Source of the DNA: Thermoleophilaceae bacterium
GTDB lineage: Bacteria; Actinomycetota; Thermoleophilia; Solirubrobacterales; Thermoleophilaceae
NCBI GenBank assembly: GCA_030448005.1
Contig: JAUJNT010000006.1
Coordinates: 17,977-81,976, forward strand
DNA length: 64,000 bases
Direction: 5' to 3'
Positions within the stretch are counted from its first letter, which is position 1. Each line of letters begins with the position of its first letter. The position numbers and the translations under genes are program-made. Below the pieces are notes generated by a model. That model did no database searches. It was not told the DNA's origin and saw only the letters and a program-made list of their open reading frames with translations. Shown piece by piece: positions 42,745 through 51,334 of the stretch.

Positions 42745-43860
42745 ATGGCTGTCCCCGCCGCACGCCTGACCCCGGCGCAGCAAGAGGCGCTCGAAGCCGC
42801 CCGGGCAGGCGACGAGGGCGCCTACGGCCGCCTCGTGGAACCCCACCGGGGGGAGCTCCATGCCCACTGCTACCGGATGCTCGGCTCGGTGCACGACGCG
42901 GAGGACGCCCTGCAGGAGGCGCTCTTGCGCGCATGGCGCGGACTGGCGAGGTTCGAGGGCCGCAGCTCACTGAAGTCGTGGCTGTACACGATCGCGACGA
43001 ACACCTGCCTGACCCAGATCGAGCGGCGCCCCAAGCGGGTGCTCCCGATCGACTACGGCCCGGCCACCGACCCCCACGACGGTCCGGGAGAGCCCGTGGT
43101 CGAGTCGGTGTGGGTGGAGCCCTACCCCGACGAGACGCTGGGCGTTCCGGATGGCCTGGCCGCCCCGGAGGCGCGCTACGAGCAGCGCGAGGCCGTGGAG
43201 CTGGCCTTCATCGCCGCGCTGCAGCACCTGCCCGCCACCCAGCGCGCCGTCCTTATCCTGCGGGAGGTGCTCGGGTTCTCCGCTCGTGAGACCGCCGACG
43301 CGCTCAACACGACGGTGGCCTCGGTGAACAGCGCCCTCCAGCGGGCGCGCGCCGCTGTGGGGGAGAGGGTTCCCGAGCAGACTCAGCAAGCCACCCTGCG
43401 AACGCTCGGCGACGAGGCCGTCCGCGACCTCGTGGACCGCTATGTCGATGCGTGGGAGCGCTGCGACGTGGACACGGTGGCCGCGATGCTCGCCGAGGAC
43501 GCCACCTTCGCGATGCCGCCGCTGGCCAGCTGGTATCAGGGCCGCGAGGGCATAGCAAAGTGGATGGCCGGCTGGCCGCTCTCGGGAGCCTGGCGCTGGC
43601 GCACCCTGCTCGCTCGCGCGAACGGGCAGCCGGCGATCGGCTTCTATGCCTGGGATGAGGAGGCGCGGACCTACCTCCCGTTCGCCCTCAACGTGGTGAG
43701 CCTTAGTGGCGCGCTGATCAGCGACGTCACCGCTTTCGTCGTGCGGTCCACGGAGGAGTCCGAGAACGCGGCCTACGAGCGGTGGCCCGAGCAGCCCGCC
43801 GACGTCACGAGGCTCGCGGCTACATTCGAGCGCTTCGGCCTGCCCGACCGGCTGGACTGA
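42745..43860 (+). CDS. ECF sigma factor with SnoaL-like C-terminal domain (SigG/SigJ-like)
   Basis: A 371-residue sigma-70 family factor. Region 2 is in YGRLVEPHRGELHAHCYRML through DAEDALQEALLRAW and SLKSWLYTIATNTCL; region 4 is LPATQRAVLILREVLGFSA followed by SVNSALQRARAAV. A SnoaL-like domain (~230-330, LVDRYVDAWERCDVDTVAAM onward) follows, which in this ECF group replaces a separate anti-sigma factor. The start is ATG 42745, 7 nt after a -10; another ATG at 42733 is in frame. No anti-sigma gene is adjacent. It may regulate its own promoter and the divergent VOC gene. Confidence 0.88.
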   Translation: MAVPAARLTPAQQEALEAARAGDEGAYGRLVEPHRGELHAHCYRMLGSVHDAEDALQEALLRAWRGLARFEGRSSLKSWLYTIATNTCLTQIERRPKRVLPIDYGPATDPHDGPGEPVVESVWVEPYPDETLGVPDGLAAPEARYEQREAVELAFIAALQHLPATQRAVLILREVLGFSARETADALNTTVASVNSALQRARAAVGERVPEQTQQATLRTLGDEAVRDLVDRYVDAWERCDVDTVAAMLAEDATFAMPPLASWYQGREGIAKWMAGWPLSGAWRWRTLLARANGQPAIGFYAWDEEARTYLPFALNVVSLSGALISDVTAFVVRSTEESENAAYERWPEQPADVTRLAATFERFGLPDRLD

Positions 43861-43945
43861 GCGCCGCCGAAGGCCGGTGGCGCCCGCTGAGCGCCGTTGA
43901 AGGCGGCGGCGCCGCTGAGCGCCGCCCAGGCCGGCGCGCCGCTGA
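43857..43945. repeat. Short degenerate tandem repeat between genes
   Basis: CTGA(G/T)CG recurs at 43857, 43887, 43915 and 43942, giving three imperfect 27-30 bp units with the shared core CTGAGCGCCG and a GC-rich remainder, plus a partial fourth. The first copy includes the sigma-factor stop codon. The units can fold into GC-rich hairpins; a terminator function is possible. Confidence 0.55.
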
Positions 43946-43975
43946 TCGGCCCGAAGCGTCTCACGGTCCTCGCTA

Positions 43976-43981
43976 TACGAT
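43976..43981 (+). promoter_or_regulatory. -10 element for leaderless GST-like mRNA
   Basis: TACGAT (within TATACGAT) ends 6 nt before the GTG at 43988; no Shine-Dalgarno lies between. The spacing puts the transcription start at or next to the start codon. Confidence 0.45.
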
Positions 43982-43987
43982 CGAGCC

Positions 43988-44737
43988 GTGGAGGCAACGG
44001 TCTACGGAGTGCCCGGCTCGCATCCCGTGAAGGCGGCGCTGCTGATGCTGGACCACAAGGGAATCCGGGCCAAGCGCATCGACCTTCCCAACGTGCTGCA
44101 CCGTCCCGTGCTGCGCGCTCTGGGGTTCCCCGGGTCCACCGTACCGGCCGTGAAGCTCGCGGGAAGGAAGCTGCAGACCACCCGCGCCCTTGCCCGCGCG
44201 CTCGAGGAGGCGAGCCCCGCTCCGCCGCTATATCCGTCGGATTCACCCCTGCGCGCGAGGGTGGAGGAGGCGGAGCGGTGGGGCGACGAGGTGCTCCAGG
44301 CAGTGCCGCGCCGGCTGTCGTTCAGCAGCCCGATACGCCGCAGGCGGTCTGACTTCGTCGATTTCTTCGAAGGGCCCCTGTTCGGCATTCCTCCGCACGT
44401 GGCGGTGGCCACGGCGGCACCCCTGCTGGCAGCGGCCGCACGGCTCAACGGGGCGACCGACGAGACCGTGCGCAGCGACCTGGCGGCCCTTCCGGGCCTG
44501 CTCGACCATGTCGACGGCCTGATCGGGGCGGGAGTGATCGGAGGGCCAGAGCGCAACGCGGCCGACTTCCAGATCGCCGCCAGCCTGCGGCTGTTGATTT
44601 GCTTCGACGATCTCAGGCCCGCCATCGAGGGCCGGCCCGCCGGCCGCCTCGCCCAAGCGGTCGTGCCCGACTACGCCGGACACGTCGGGCCGGGGCTCCC
44701 GGCGGACTGGCTCGCGCCGCTGCGTGCCACCGCCTGA
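43988..44737 (+). CDS. Glutathione S-transferase-like protein (thioredoxin fold)
   Basis: A 249-residue protein with an N-terminal thioredoxin-like half (ATVYGVPGSHPVKAALLMLD, then STVPAVKLAGRKLQ with the cis-Pro-like VPA) and an all-helical C-terminal half (~75-249). This is GST architecture, but the first active-site Ser/Cys position is unclear (GSHP). Actinobacteria generally lack glutathione, so the thiol or ligand used is uncertain. Start GTG 43988 fits a leaderless mRNA. Confidence 0.72.
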   Translation: MEATVYGVPGSHPVKAALLMLDHKGIRAKRIDLPNVLHRPVLRALGFPGSTVPAVKLAGRKLQTTRALARALEEASPAPPLYPSDSPLRARVEEAERWGDEVLQAVPRRLSFSSPIRRRRSDFVDFFEGPLFGIPPHVAVATAAPLLAAAARLNGATDETVRSDLAALPGLLDHVDGLIGAGVIGGPERNAADFQIAASLRLLICFDDLRPAIEGRPAGRLAQAVVPDYAGHVGPGLPADWLAPLRATA

Positions 44738-44818
44738 CCAGCGACCTCCGGCTCATCTCCGAGCCGCCACGATCGCGCTTTCCGTCAGGACCGGTGCGTA
44801 CCGTGCGACACGACGCCC

Positions 44819-46165
44819 ATGGAAGCCGCCACACCCCTCAGACACCCGCGGGTCTCCGTGATTGGCGATCGCGTGACGATCGACGGCCTGGTCGTGCAGG
44901 ACGAGACGGCCGCGCGGCTCGTGCGCGAGCGCTCTGAGGCCGGTGCCGACCCCGCCGGCGCCGTGGCCGACGCCATCGAGATCGGCGCGCGGGTGCTCGA
45001 CCGCGAGCAGGCGGGCGCCAACGCCGAATTCGTGAGGACGGAGTTCGAGAAGGTGGCCAAGGAGGTCGAGCACGAGTTCACCGATCGCGCGCGAACGGTG
45101 TCCGAGGGCTTCGAGAAGAAGGTGGACGAGGTCTTCCATCCGGACGCCGGGCATCTGGCAAGGTCGCTGGAGGAGCTCTTCTCCGACGGCAGCGCGAAGG
45201 CCGTCCAGAACCGCGTCAAGGAGATCGTGGCGGAGGCGATGCAGCGCTCTCGCGAGGACCTGCGCAGGCAGTTCTCCTCTACCGACTCGAGCCAGAACCC
45301 GCTCGCGGACTTCAAGGTCGGCACCCTCGAGTTGCTCAAGCAGGCCGACGATCGCCAGCACAAGGTCCAGCGCGCGCTGCTCGCTCAGATGAACGAGCTG
45401 GAGAAGCAGCTGCAGGGGCTGCGCGACGAGAAGCAGAAGCTCGAGGAGCTCGCCGAGGAGCGCGATCGCGGCACGGCGAAGGGCAGGAGCTACGAGGAGT
45501 CGGTGTACGACGCCGTGGACCGCATCGCCGGCGTGCAGGGTGACATCGCGGAAGCCGTCGGGGATGAGGCCGGCGCCGGTGGGAGGAAGGGCGACGTGGT
45601 CGTGTCGATCGACGGCTGCGCGGGCCCCGCCAAGGGGCGGATGGTCTTCGAGGCCAAGGACCGCCGGCTGAGCAAGCCGCGCTTCCTCGAGGAGCTGGAC
45701 GCCGCCAAGGAGCAGCGCAACGCCGATTACGCCGTGCTCGTGGTGCCGAGCGAGGAAGATGTGCCGGCCAAGCTGCACTCGCTGCGCGAGTACTACGGGG
45801 ACAAGCTGATCGCCGTCTACGACGCCGAGGACGGCTCGACGCTCGAACTGGAGTTCGCCTACCGGCTGGCGAGGGCGCGGGTGGCGCTCGCCAGGGAGAG
45901 CGGTGATGAGCTCGACGCCGCCGCGGTGCGGGCCACGGTGGGACGGGCGCTCGACGCGATGGACGAGGTGCGCAAGATCAAGTCACAGCTGACCACCGCC
46001 GCGAGCGGGATCGGCAGTGCCCGCGACCTCCTCGAGGCGATGGCGGCGCGTGTGCGCGCGGAGCTGGGCGAGATCGAAGAGCAGATCGGCCAATCCCCGT
46101 GCGCAGAGCAGGCGGCGGGGGAAAACGCGGCGGAAGCCCTCTTCTCGCAGGGGGAGATCCGCTAG
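44819..46165 (+). CDS. Coiled-coil protein with PD-(D/E)XK nuclease-like (DUF2130-like) domain
   Basis: A 448-residue soluble protein. Residues ~60-220 are highly charged and predicted to form long coiled coils (EFEKVAKEVEHEF, QMNELEKQLQGLRDEKQKLE). Residues ~221-350 look like a restriction-endonuclease fold: E227 in YEESVYDAV, D259 in KGDVVVSID, and E278-A-K280 in MVFEAKDR, the order expected for PD-(D/E)XK. A second helical stretch follows (~355-430). The arrangement resembles DUF2130/RmuC-like proteins that act on DNA. The ATG at 44819 follows a TACCGT (44799-44804). It is not part of an obvious operon and converges on the Kelch gene with 10 nt between stops. Confidence 0.7.
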   Translation: MEAATPLRHPRVSVIGDRVTIDGLVVQDETAARLVRERSEAGADPAGAVADAIEIGARVLDREQAGANAEFVRTEFEKVAKEVEHEFTDRARTVSEGFEKKVDEVFHPDAGHLARSLEELFSDGSAKAVQNRVKEIVAEAMQRSREDLRRQFSSTDSSQNPLADFKVGTLELLKQADDRQHKVQRALLAQMNELEKQLQGLRDEKQKLEELAEERDRGTAKGRSYEESVYDAVDRIAGVQGDIAEAVGDEAGAGGRKGDVVVSIDGCAGPAKGRMVFEAKDRRLSKPRFLEELDAAKEQRNADYAVLVVPSEEDVPAKLHSLREYYGDKLIAVYDAEDGSTLELEFAYRLARARVALARESGDELDAAAVRATVGRALDAMDEVRKIKSQLTTAASGIGSARDLLEAMAARVRAELGEIEEQIGQSPCAEQAAGENAAEALFSQGEIR

Positions 46166-46175
46166 CGCCTCGCCC

Positions 46176-47732
46176 CTAGGGGACTATGCGGAACGACCCG
46201 TCGACCACCGCGCCGGCGTTGCGGCGGCGGTCACGCGGTTCGGCCAGCAGTTGGTAGACCCCCGGGGAGAGCGTCTTTCCGCCGACCCGTCCGGTGAAGT
46301 TCAACCGGTTGCGACCGCTCCTGGAGCGGTGCCTGAAGCTGCCGCGCACCCGGATCGAGCGTGTGCAACGACGGTTCCGGGGGACCTTGGCGCCCCGCGA
46401 GGCGACGCAGCGGCGGCCCCGCAGGCGCCCACCGGTCAACCTCCGCACGGTGAAGGACACGAGCCCCGGCTCGGAGACGCGGTAGGCCACGGGCAGGCCC
46501 CGCCGCGCGATGCTTGGCCCCGACAGGGCCGCTCGCAGGCGCAGGGGACTCACCCTCAGGCCACAGAGCTGTGGACCGGTCCTGTCGGCCCCACCAGGCA
46601 GGAACAGCTCGCTGCTCGAGATGATCGAGCCGGTTATGGTCGCGCCCCCGGTGACGATCACCTGACCGTCGCGAAACGCGGTGGCGCGGAGCTGACCACG
46701 CGGGGTGCGCAGGCTTCGCGCCGGCCTCCAGCGACCGCTGCTCGCGGAGAAGATCTGAGCGCTCGACAGCGCGCCGCAGTCATTGAGGCCGCCTACGGCG
46801 AGGACGTCCCCTGCCGGCAGCAGCGTGGTGGCATGGAAGGCCCGCGGCTCCTTGAGCCGGCCCGCGCTCGACCAGCTATTGGCGGCCGCGTCGTAGGTCT
46901 CCGCACCGGCCTCGAAGCCGGCGGTGCGCGTTCCGCCTCCCACCACCAGGACGCGACCGTCCGGGAGCGAGGTGGCAGTGTGGTTGTCGCGTGGCACCCT
47001 CATCCGCGGCGCCTTGGCCCAGCTGTTGCTCGCGGGGTCATAGAGCTCCGCGCTCGAAAGGGCGACAGTGGAGCCATCGCCCGTGAGCTGGTGCCCGCCC
47101 GTGACCAGCACCTTCCTGTTGGGGAGGATCGTGGCGGTGTGGTGGTAGCGGGCCTCCCGCATGGCGCCCGCGGGGGACCACGAGTTGGTGGCCGGGCTGT
47201 AGATCTCCGCGCCGGCGATGCCACGGCCGACCGAGTTGAGCCCTCCCGCAACCAGGATCCGCCCGTCGGCGAGCAGCGTCGCCGTATGGTTGGCGCGGGG
47301 GGTGGTCATCTCACCCGCTGCCCGCCAGCTGTTCGACGCGGGGTCATAGAGCTCCGCGCTCGACAGGTACTCGGCGGGCGAGGTGACCGACAGGTTGCCG
47401 CCCCCGGCCACCAGGACCTTGCCTCCATAGAGCGTCACGCCGGCATGGGCCACACGCGCCGTGGAGAGCGAGGCCGCGGCTGAGAAGCGACGCGTCTGGG
47501 AGTCGAAGATCTGGCTGGTGGCCGTGGGACCGCCGGCGCGCAGCCCGCCCGCCACCAGCAGGCGGGTGCCACTGATCAGGTTCGCCGAGTGGAACTCGCG
47601 ACCGCCCCGGAGGCCGGGCGCCCCCGACCAACTTCCGAGCGCCATCGACTCGGCCGGTGCGAGAGCCGGCGCCACGAGGGCGGCGAGGAGAGCCACCACG
47701 GCCAGCCGAGCGCGAAGCTGCGACCGAATCAT
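46176..47732 (-). CDS. Secreted Kelch-repeat beta-propeller protein
   Basis: A 518-residue exported protein with a signal peptide (~1-28, LAVVALLAALVAPALAPAES). At least six Kelch motifs of ~50 residues follow (recurring HTATLL-DGRILVAGG, then SAELYDPASNSW). The C-terminal ~120 residues form a Cys/Arg-rich beta-sandwich (RCVASRGAKVPRNRRCTRSI, then GRNRLNFTGRVGGKTLSPG), a tail style common in Thermoleophilia extracellular proteins. It probably binds ligands at or outside the cell surface; no enzyme residues of galactose oxidase were recognised. Its ATG is only 15 bp from the divergent lipoprotein start. Confidence 0.82.
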   Translation of the reverse strand: MIRSQLRARLAVVALLAALVAPALAPAESMALGSWSGAPGLRGGREFHSANLISGTRLLVAGGLRAGGPTATSQIFDSQTRRFSAAASLSTARVAHAGVTLYGGKVLVAGGGNLSVTSPAEYLSSAELYDPASNSWRAAGEMTTPRANHTATLLADGRILVAGGLNSVGRGIAGAEIYSPATNSWSPAGAMREARYHHTATILPNRKVLVTGGHQLTGDGSTVALSSAELYDPASNSWAKAPRMRVPRDNHTATSLPDGRVLVVGGGTRTAGFEAGAETYDAAANSWSSAGRLKEPRAFHATTLLPAGDVLAVGGLNDCGALSSAQIFSASSGRWRPARSLRTPRGQLRATAFRDGQVIVTGGATITGSIISSSELFLPGGADRTGPQLCGLRVSPLRLRAALSGPSIARRGLPVAYRVSEPGLVSFTVRRLTGGRLRGRRCVASRGAKVPRNRRCTRSIRVRGSFRHRSRSGRNRLNFTGRVGGKTLSPGVYQLLAEPRDRRRNAGAVVDGSFRIVP

Positions 47733-47747
47733 GGAAACTGCCTTCGC

Positions 47748-48167
47748 ATGAGCAAGCTCACCCTAGTGCCGCTCTTTCTGCTGCTGGGGGCCGCCGCGGC
47801 CCTCGCCGGCTGCGGCAAGTCCGACAGCGAGAGCCCCGGCGACACGGTGACCGCCTACCTGAAGGCCTTCGGCGCGGGAGAGGGGGAGGAGGCCTGTGAC
47901 AGGCTCACCGAGGAGACCAGGCGGGTCATAGCCCCGCGGGTCGCGCAGAAGCTCGGCGGAAGGAGCTGTCCGGATGCCGTTCGCGCCCTGCGAGGTCGGC
48001 TGACCGCTTCGCAGGCCGATGCGTTCAAGGAGGCCACCGCGACGCGAGTGAAGGTGAAGGGGGAGACGGCCGAGGTGAGGTTCCGGGCGGGTAAGGCTCG
48101 GGGTGTCGCCAAGCTGCGCAAGGCCGATGACCGATGGAAGATCTCGCTGCTCCCACAAGCCCGGTAG
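47748..48167 (+). CDS. Small lipoprotein, NTF2/DUF4878-like size
   Basis: A 139-residue lipoprotein. The signal LTLVPLFLLLGAAAALAGC ends in lipobox LAGC (Cys22). The mature part begins with a Ser/Asp-rich linker then DTVTAYLKAFGAGEGEEAC, a pattern seen in small cone-shaped NTF2-like lipoproteins of actinobacteria (helix with paired Cys, then a beta-sheet ending DDRWKISLL). It is divergent from the Kelch gene. Function unknown. Confidence 0.75.
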   Translation: MSKLTLVPLFLLLGAAAALAGCGKSDSESPGDTVTAYLKAFGAGEGEEACDRLTEETRRVIAPRVAQKLGGRSCPDAVRALRGRLTASQADAFKEATATRVKVKGETAEVRFRAGKARGVAKLRKADDRWKISLLPQAR

Positions 48168-48187
48168 CGCACCGGCGGTCATGGCCA

Positions 48188-49612
48188 TCACGGCCGCCCC
48201 GGTGCCCAAAATGGCCGACTCGCCGAGGCTCCGAGAGCGCGGGGGCTGTAGGTCAGCCGCCCGATCACGCGGCGCCTGTCCCCGGCCCGGTTCTTCACCG
48301 TGAAGGTCAGCTTGGCGGTCGAGCGGCGCCGCTGCGCCAGCGCCGCGCGAACCCCGGCCGCCGCTCTGGCGGGAACCCTGAGGCGCAACTTCTTCTCGAT
48401 CCCGGCGGACAGCGAGGTTCGAATCGGTCGCAGGCCATAGCGCTTGGCAGGGCCCCGGCCGGCCGGAACGGACACGTGGGCCGTGAGAGACACGACGCTG
48501 TCGTTCTCTGCCACCACGGGAGCCACGATGCGCCTGAACCTGGACGCCGCCACGGCGCCGCGGAGCGTGAGCCCCTGCGTGCACCCCGGATTTGGCAGGT
48601 TGAAGACCACGAGGCGGTTGCCGGTGAAGTCGGGAAAGGCGACGCGCGTGCACTCGCTTCCCGGCAAGAACGGTGTCTCCATCCGCCCTTCCTCACCGAA
48701 GGTGATGAGGGGGCCACCAATCTGCGGGCCGAACAGGCCGCTCCCGCTGTCGGCCGAGGAGACCACCAAGCTGCTCCCGAACGGCGGGATGGTCACCCCA
48801 AGCGGCCTCCGCGCGCCCCTCAGGGGGAGCGTCCGGTAAAGCCTTCCGGTCGATGACAGCTCCATGAGCCGGGTGTCCGTGCTGCTCACGACGAAGAAGT
48901 GCCCGCCGGCGGAGGCCACGCCCACCGGTGCGCTCAGGCCGGCCGGTCTCTCCTCGGTCCAGCTTCGCCCGTCCTCGCTGGTCCACACGGAGTCGGCCGC
49001 GGTGTCGCTGACGAGGAGGCGACGGCTGATCGGCTCAAAGGCCAATCCCACGGGCAGGGCGGCCGGTAGGCCGGCTCGTGCGATCGGCGTGCCGCTGGGC
49101 CGAAACGACACGATCTCGCGTGCTCCGGCGCTCACCACGGCCAGGTTCCCCGAGAAGTCGAACGCGAGCGCCGTCGGTCGTTTGAGGACGGCTTCGCCGA
49201 AGCTTCCCTTGCGCCGGCCGAGCCGATCGAAGACCACCACCCGGTTCCGGTTGGGCTCGGTGACATAGATCTTGCGGCTGAGGTGGTTGACCGCGACCGC
49301 GAACGGTGAATCGAGGCCCTCGATGGTGCCGTTGTAGCGGAGGGCCGTGCTCCCCGCGGCCCTTGCCCGGGCGTCGGCCGGCACCACCGCTGCGGGGGGG
49401 GAGTCCTGCAGCGGAGCGCGCTCGGCACCGGAAGCGGGGAGAGCGCCCAACAGCGCAGTGGCGATGCCAAGCAGGCTGACGGAGATCCTGGCCCGCGACG
49501 GCGAGGCATCGATACGGCGGAGCGAGGCATCGATACGGCGGAGCGAGGCATCGATACGGCGTAGCGAGGTGCTCTGAGCACCGAACGATCCCGCTGAGCC
49601 CACTCTTCGCAT
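48188..49612 (-). CDS. Secreted NHL/SMP-30-like beta-propeller protein
   Basis: A 474-residue exported protein. Its N-terminus holds three SLRRIDA repeats (~16-36) before the hydrophobic signal core SVSLLGIATALLGALPASG. The body has propeller blades (SPFAVAVNHLSRKIYVTEPN, PTALAFDFSGNLAVV, PVGLAFEPISRRLLVSD, PVGVASAGGHFFVVS, PLGVTIPPFGSSLVVSS), then a beta-sandwich tail rich in Arg. No ATG or GTG lies between the repeats and the signal core, so the repeats seem to be translated. Function unknown; probably cell-surface binding. Confidence 0.75.
   Translation of the reverse strand: MRRVGSAGSFGAQSTSLRRIDASLRRIDASLRRIDASPSRARISVSLLGIATALLGALPASGAERAPLQDSPPAAVVPADARARAAGSTALRYNGTIEGLDSPFAVAVNHLSRKIYVTEPNRNRVVVFDRLGRRKGSFGEAVLKRPTALAFDFSGNLAVVSAGAREIVSFRPSGTPIARAGLPAALPVGLAFEPISRRLLVSDTAADSVWTSEDGRSWTEERPAGLSAPVGVASAGGHFFVVSSTDTRLMELSSTGRLYRTLPLRGARRPLGVTIPPFGSSLVVSSADSGSGLFGPQIGGPLITFGEEGRMETPFLPGSECTRVAFPDFTGNRLVVFNLPNPGCTQGLTLRGAVAASRFRRIVAPVVAENDSVVSLTAHVSVPAGRGPAKRYGLRPIRTSLSAGIEKKLRLRVPARAAAGVRAALAQRRRSTAKLTFTVKNRAGDRRRVIGRLTYSPRALGASASRPFWAPGRP
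49501..49569. repeat. 21-bp tandem repeat in the signal-peptide region of the NHL gene
   Basis: Three units (49501-49521, 49522-49542, 49543-49563) share GCGAGGCATCGATACGGCG and differ only in the last bases; a partial fourth copy GCGAGG ends at 49569. The 21-bp period equals 7 codons, so copy changes would lengthen or shorten the basic N-region of the signal peptide in frame. Confidence 0.9.
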
Positions 49613-49787
49613 CGACGTCGATTGAGGCTAGCAACGGGCCGCCCGTCCCGCGCTGGCTAGCTCCGGCCGGTCGATGGCGTGCCGGTAGGGGCCATCGGTC
49701 AAACGTCCACCCGCTTGAAGGTGACCGGAGGATGCTGTATCAACATTGCTTCCTTCACAAACGCTGTACGGATCTCGAGGAGAGAAC

Positions 49788-51302
49788 ATGCGGGCAAGAC
49801 TTCTTGTAGGGGGCCTCACCTCCTCGATAGCGGCTATCACGGTGCTGTGCCTGCCGGGGCTGTCGATCGGGGGCCCGCTGAGTGACCCGGGCGGAGGGTC
49901 CGCTCAGGATCTCACCGTCCAGCCGAGCACGCCGAGGGCGGCGACGCCGCCGCCCGCAGCCGGCTTCCAGCCCCGGCAGGCGGTACCGGGGAACACGCCC
50001 TACGTCCCGCCGCTCCACGGGGACAATCCCCACGGGCAGGGCACCGTAGGCACCATCGACCTCGCGCCGAGCGCTCAGCGCCCGTTGGCGGGCGATCCGG
50101 ACGGAGGAGATGCGCCGAACCAGGAGGAGATCGTGGTCGGTCGTTCCCGCGGCGAGCAGCGCGCCGACGGCACCTACCACGGCCACATCACGGTGCTCGC
50201 GCTGTTCGGAAACGAGGTCATCGGCGTCGACACCAACCCGGGAGAGACCAGGAACAGCCCGCTTCAGCCGATCCAAGAGGTTCTGGACGCCCTCTGCCAG
50301 GGGGGTACCGGACCCGTCTGCCTGACCGTGCTGCGCGCGGACTCGGCCACCACCGCCACTTCCTCGACCAACTCCTTCGCATTGGCCGACCTGAGGGCGG
50401 GCTCGGGGGGAGCGTCGCTGGCCGCGACCGCGGCCGAGTCGAACGGCAACATCGCGAGCGACGGCACCTGTCAGACCGCTCGTGGCGACTCGCGCGTGGC
50501 CGGGCTCACCATCGGCGGCGGGGCCGGCACCCTGCCCCAGATCGACGCGGTGACCTCGAGCAGCGACTCCCGGGCCTGCCGGGGCCAGGCGCCTACGCAG
50601 ACCAACACCTCGGACGTGATCGATCCCGACATCGGGGTGGATCCGATCCTGCCCGCGGGATGCGGCGCCGGCGGACCCAACGGCTCCGGCACGCCCAACA
50701 CGCCCGGCGGAATCACCCTTCTGAACGTCCTCCCGCTCGTCTGCAACGCAGATGACACGAACGGCACCCAGGCCAGCGCTCCCTACGGCGTCCGCGAGGC
50801 GCTGTCGGTCTTCGCGCTGGTGGTGCCGGCGACCGACACGGCGCTCGCGAAGATCACCGCGGGGGCCTCGGAGTCGCGCACGATCGCTCCGGCGGCTCCG
50901 GCGGCTGTTCCGCCGACTCCGACTCCGCCCACTCCGCCTCCCGGTGACGGCGGCGGTGGCGGCGACGACGACGATGGCGGCAACGCAGACGACGGTGGCG
51001 GCGACGACGATGGCGGCGATGCCGGCAACCGCGGTGCCGGCGGCGGCGGGGGTGGCGGCGACGGGGGCGACGGGGACGGCGGCGGAGCGGCCCAGTGCGA
51101 GGACGGGATCGACAATGACGGAGATGGGAAGGTCGACTTCCCGAACGATCCCCAGTGCGAGTCGCGCTCCGATGACTCCGAGGCCAACGCGCTGGCCTTC
51201 ACGGGCGTCGACCTGCTGACCATCTCGCTCGCCGGGGCCCTGATGCTCGCTGCCGGACTCGGGCTGCGCAAGCGGGCCACGGGCGGTCGGGAGCTCGTCT
51301 AG
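49788..51302 (+). CDS. LAxTG (sortase E type) cell-wall anchored surface protein
   Basis: A 504-residue protein with a signal peptide (~1-28), a Pro/Thr-rich mature N-terminus, a central domain (~95-330) with several Cys, a Pro- then Gly/Asp-rich linker (~360-435), a calcium-binding-like loop CEDGIDNDGDGKVDFPNDPQ, and the sorting signal LAFTG (469-473) followed by a hydrophobic span and KRATGGREL. LAxTG fits class E sortases of actinobacteria, so it is likely linked to peptidoglycan. Start ATG 49788 has GAGGAG 5 nt upstream. The central domain is not recognised. No sortase gene is in the window. Confidence 0.85.
   Translation: MRARLLVGGLTSSIAAITVLCLPGLSIGGPLSDPGGGSAQDLTVQPSTPRAATPPPAAGFQPRQAVPGNTPYVPPLHGDNPHGQGTVGTIDLAPSAQRPLAGDPDGGDAPNQEEIVVGRSRGEQRADGTYHGHITVLALFGNEVIGVDTNPGETRNSPLQPIQEVLDALCQGGTGPVCLTVLRADSATTATSSTNSFALADLRAGSGGASLAATAAESNGNIASDGTCQTARGDSRVAGLTIGGGAGTLPQIDAVTSSSDSRACRGQAPTQTNTSDVIDPDIGVDPILPAGCGAGGPNGSGTPNTPGGITLLNVLPLVCNADDTNGTQASAPYGVREALSVFALVVPATDTALAKITAGASESRTIAPAAPAAVPPTPTPPTPPPGDGGGGGDDDDGGNADDGGGDDDGGDAGNRGAGGGGGGGDGGDGDGGGAAQCEDGIDNDGDGKVDFPNDPQCESRSDDSEANALAFTGVDLLTISLAGALMLAAGLGLRKRATGGRELV
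50943..51090 (+). repeat. GGC/GAC triplet-rich low-complexity tract
   Basis: A run of GGC, GGT, GGG, GAC and GAT codons encodes an almost pure Gly/Asp linker ahead of the wall-sorting region. Such tracts expand and contract by slippage and are flexible in the protein. Confidence 0.7.
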
Positions 51303-51334
51303 CCCCGTTGGTGGACCTCGGAGGGGAGGGGGCC

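Noticed and set aside
46173-46182. CCCCTAGGGG palindrome between convergent stops as a terminator
   Set aside because: It has no loop or T tract and is only 10 bp long; it may be chance.
49501-49569. Leucine-rich-repeat or CRISPR-like reading of the 21-bp repeat
   Set aside because: Units are directly adjacent without spacers and encode SLRRIDA, which does not match LRR spacing; too short for CRISPR.
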